Shown here: piece by piece, positions 63,535 through 64,000 of the stretch | Numbering within the stretch: position 1 is the first letter of the stretch | Layout: each line of letters starts with the position of its first letter | From: JAVDCA01 sp035293985 | GTDB lineage: Bacteria > Pseudomonadota > Alphaproteobacteria > Rhizobiales > Xanthobacteraceae | Reading direction: 5' to 3' | DNA: 64,000 bases | Assembly: GCA_035293985.1 (NCBI GenBank) | Contig: DATGLS010000052.1 | Coordinates: forward strand, 1-64,000 | Program-made: the position numbers and the translations under genes | The notes under the pieces: model-generated | What the model was told of the DNA's origin: nothing | The model's database searches: none | Seen by the model: only the letters and a program-made list of their open reading frames with translations

Positions 63535-64000
63535 CTACCGCAAATTCCCGCAGAAGCGCTGGATCCGCTCACACGCCTCCTGCACCGAGGTGGTCGCGGT
63601 CGCATACGAGATGCGGAACGCCGGAACGGAGGAGCCGAACGGGGTGCCCTGCACCACCGCGACGCCTTCCGCCTCGAGCAGCTCGGTGACGAAGTCCTCG
63701 TCGGTCGCGAGCTTCTTGCCGGTGGGCGAGGTCTTGCCCATGGTGCCGGCGCAGGACGGGAAGACGTAGAACGCGCCTTCGGGCTTCGGGCACTGGATGC
63801 CCTTCGCCTGGTTGAGCATGGCGACGCAGAGGTCGCGGCGCTCCTTGAAGATCTTGTTGTGCTTCGGGATGAAGTCCTTCGGCCCGTTGAGCGCCTCGAC
63901 CGAGGCCCATTGCGACACCGCCGACGGGTTCGAGGTCGACTGCGACTGGATCATCGCCATCGCCTTGATCAGCGGCACCGGACCGCCGGCGAAACCGATG
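63535..64000 (-). CDS. Aspatate-type aminotransferase, class I/II (5' part beyond window)
   Basis: The frame is open to the right edge; at least 154 residues of the C-terminal part are present, ending at 63535. IGFAGGPVPLIKAMAMIQSQ then STSNPSAVSQWASVEAL match the segment after the PLP lysine in alphaproteobacterial AspAT, and EGAFYVFPSCAG and FRISYATATTSVQEACERI are C-terminal marks (the Arg of FRIS binds the substrate carboxylate). Transfers amino groups between aspartate and 2-oxoglutarate. The PLP lysine itself lies outside the window. Confidence 0.92.
   Translation of the reverse strand, partial: IGFAGGPVPLIKAMAMIQSQSTSNPSAVSQWASVEALNGPKDFIPKHNKIFKERRDLCVAMLNQAKGIQCPKPEGAFYVFPSCAGTMGKTSPTGKKLATDEDFVTELLEAEGVAVVQGTPFGSSVPAFRISYATATTSVQEACERIQRFCGNLR

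Overview
The window is GC-rich DNA from an alphaproteobacterium, most likely of the Hyphomicrobiales (Bradyrhizobium/Pseudolabrys-like). I infer this from the Gram-negative heptose and LPS-core genes, a CtrA-type TTAA-N7-TTAAC box, the many ATGA/GTGA gene overlaps, and the family resemblance of many proteins. No rRNA, tRNA, CRISPR array, transposase or integrase was seen.

About 50 kb (1.7-52 kb) is a cell-surface polysaccharide and lipopolysaccharide region. 1-1.3 kb: 5' part of a secreted metalloprotease with a repeat domain, running off the left edge. 1.7-7.9 kb (minus): a seven-gene operon (phosphatase, acyltransferase, Gfo/Idh/MocA oxidoreductase, HpcH/HpaI aldolase, KdsB-like cytidylyltransferase, hydroxyacid dehydrogenase, sugar O-methyltransferase) that could make and decorate an unusual CMP-ulosonic acid. 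8.1-10.9 kb (minus): an MBOAT O-acyltransferase and its SGNH-like partner. 11-18.5 kb: a GT4 gene, then a minus-strand operon of rmlB, rmlA, an SDR, a GT11 fucosyltransferase-type enzyme and two paralogous GT2 enzymes. 18.5-22.1 kb: an orphan 2-oxoacid dehydrogenase module (E2, E1-alpha, E1-beta) followed by an acyl carrier protein and preceded by two near-identical promoters. 22-34 kb: a membrane GT2, a GDP-D-glycero-D-manno-heptose pathway with a three-domain fusion enzyme, further SDR, GMC and GT genes, and a WecA-type initiating transferase with its SDR partner.

34-38 kb: a 708-residue membrane protein, a HpaH-like hydratase, a HpaI-like aldolase and a small unknown protein. 38.5-52 kb: a CapD-type epimerase/dehydratase, core glycosyltransferases, the ADP-L-glycero-D-manno-heptose genes (gmhA, hldE, hldD), the heptosyltransferases waaC and waaF, and a MsbA-type ABC exporter. 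No separate gmhB was found, so the phosphatase domain of the fusion may serve both heptose pathways.

52-64 kb is catabolism and transport: an FAH-family hydrolase, two paralogous FCD-type GntR regulators around a decayed LysR gene, a glutathione S-transferase, a small gene with a CtrA-type box, a branched-chain amino-acid-type (Liv) ABC transporter with its binding protein, an NMT1-type binding protein coupled to a class II aldolase, a decayed hicAB toxin-antitoxin pair, and an aspartate aminotransferase running off the right edge. Two hairpins built of 7-nt units and several other intergenic palindromes are present.
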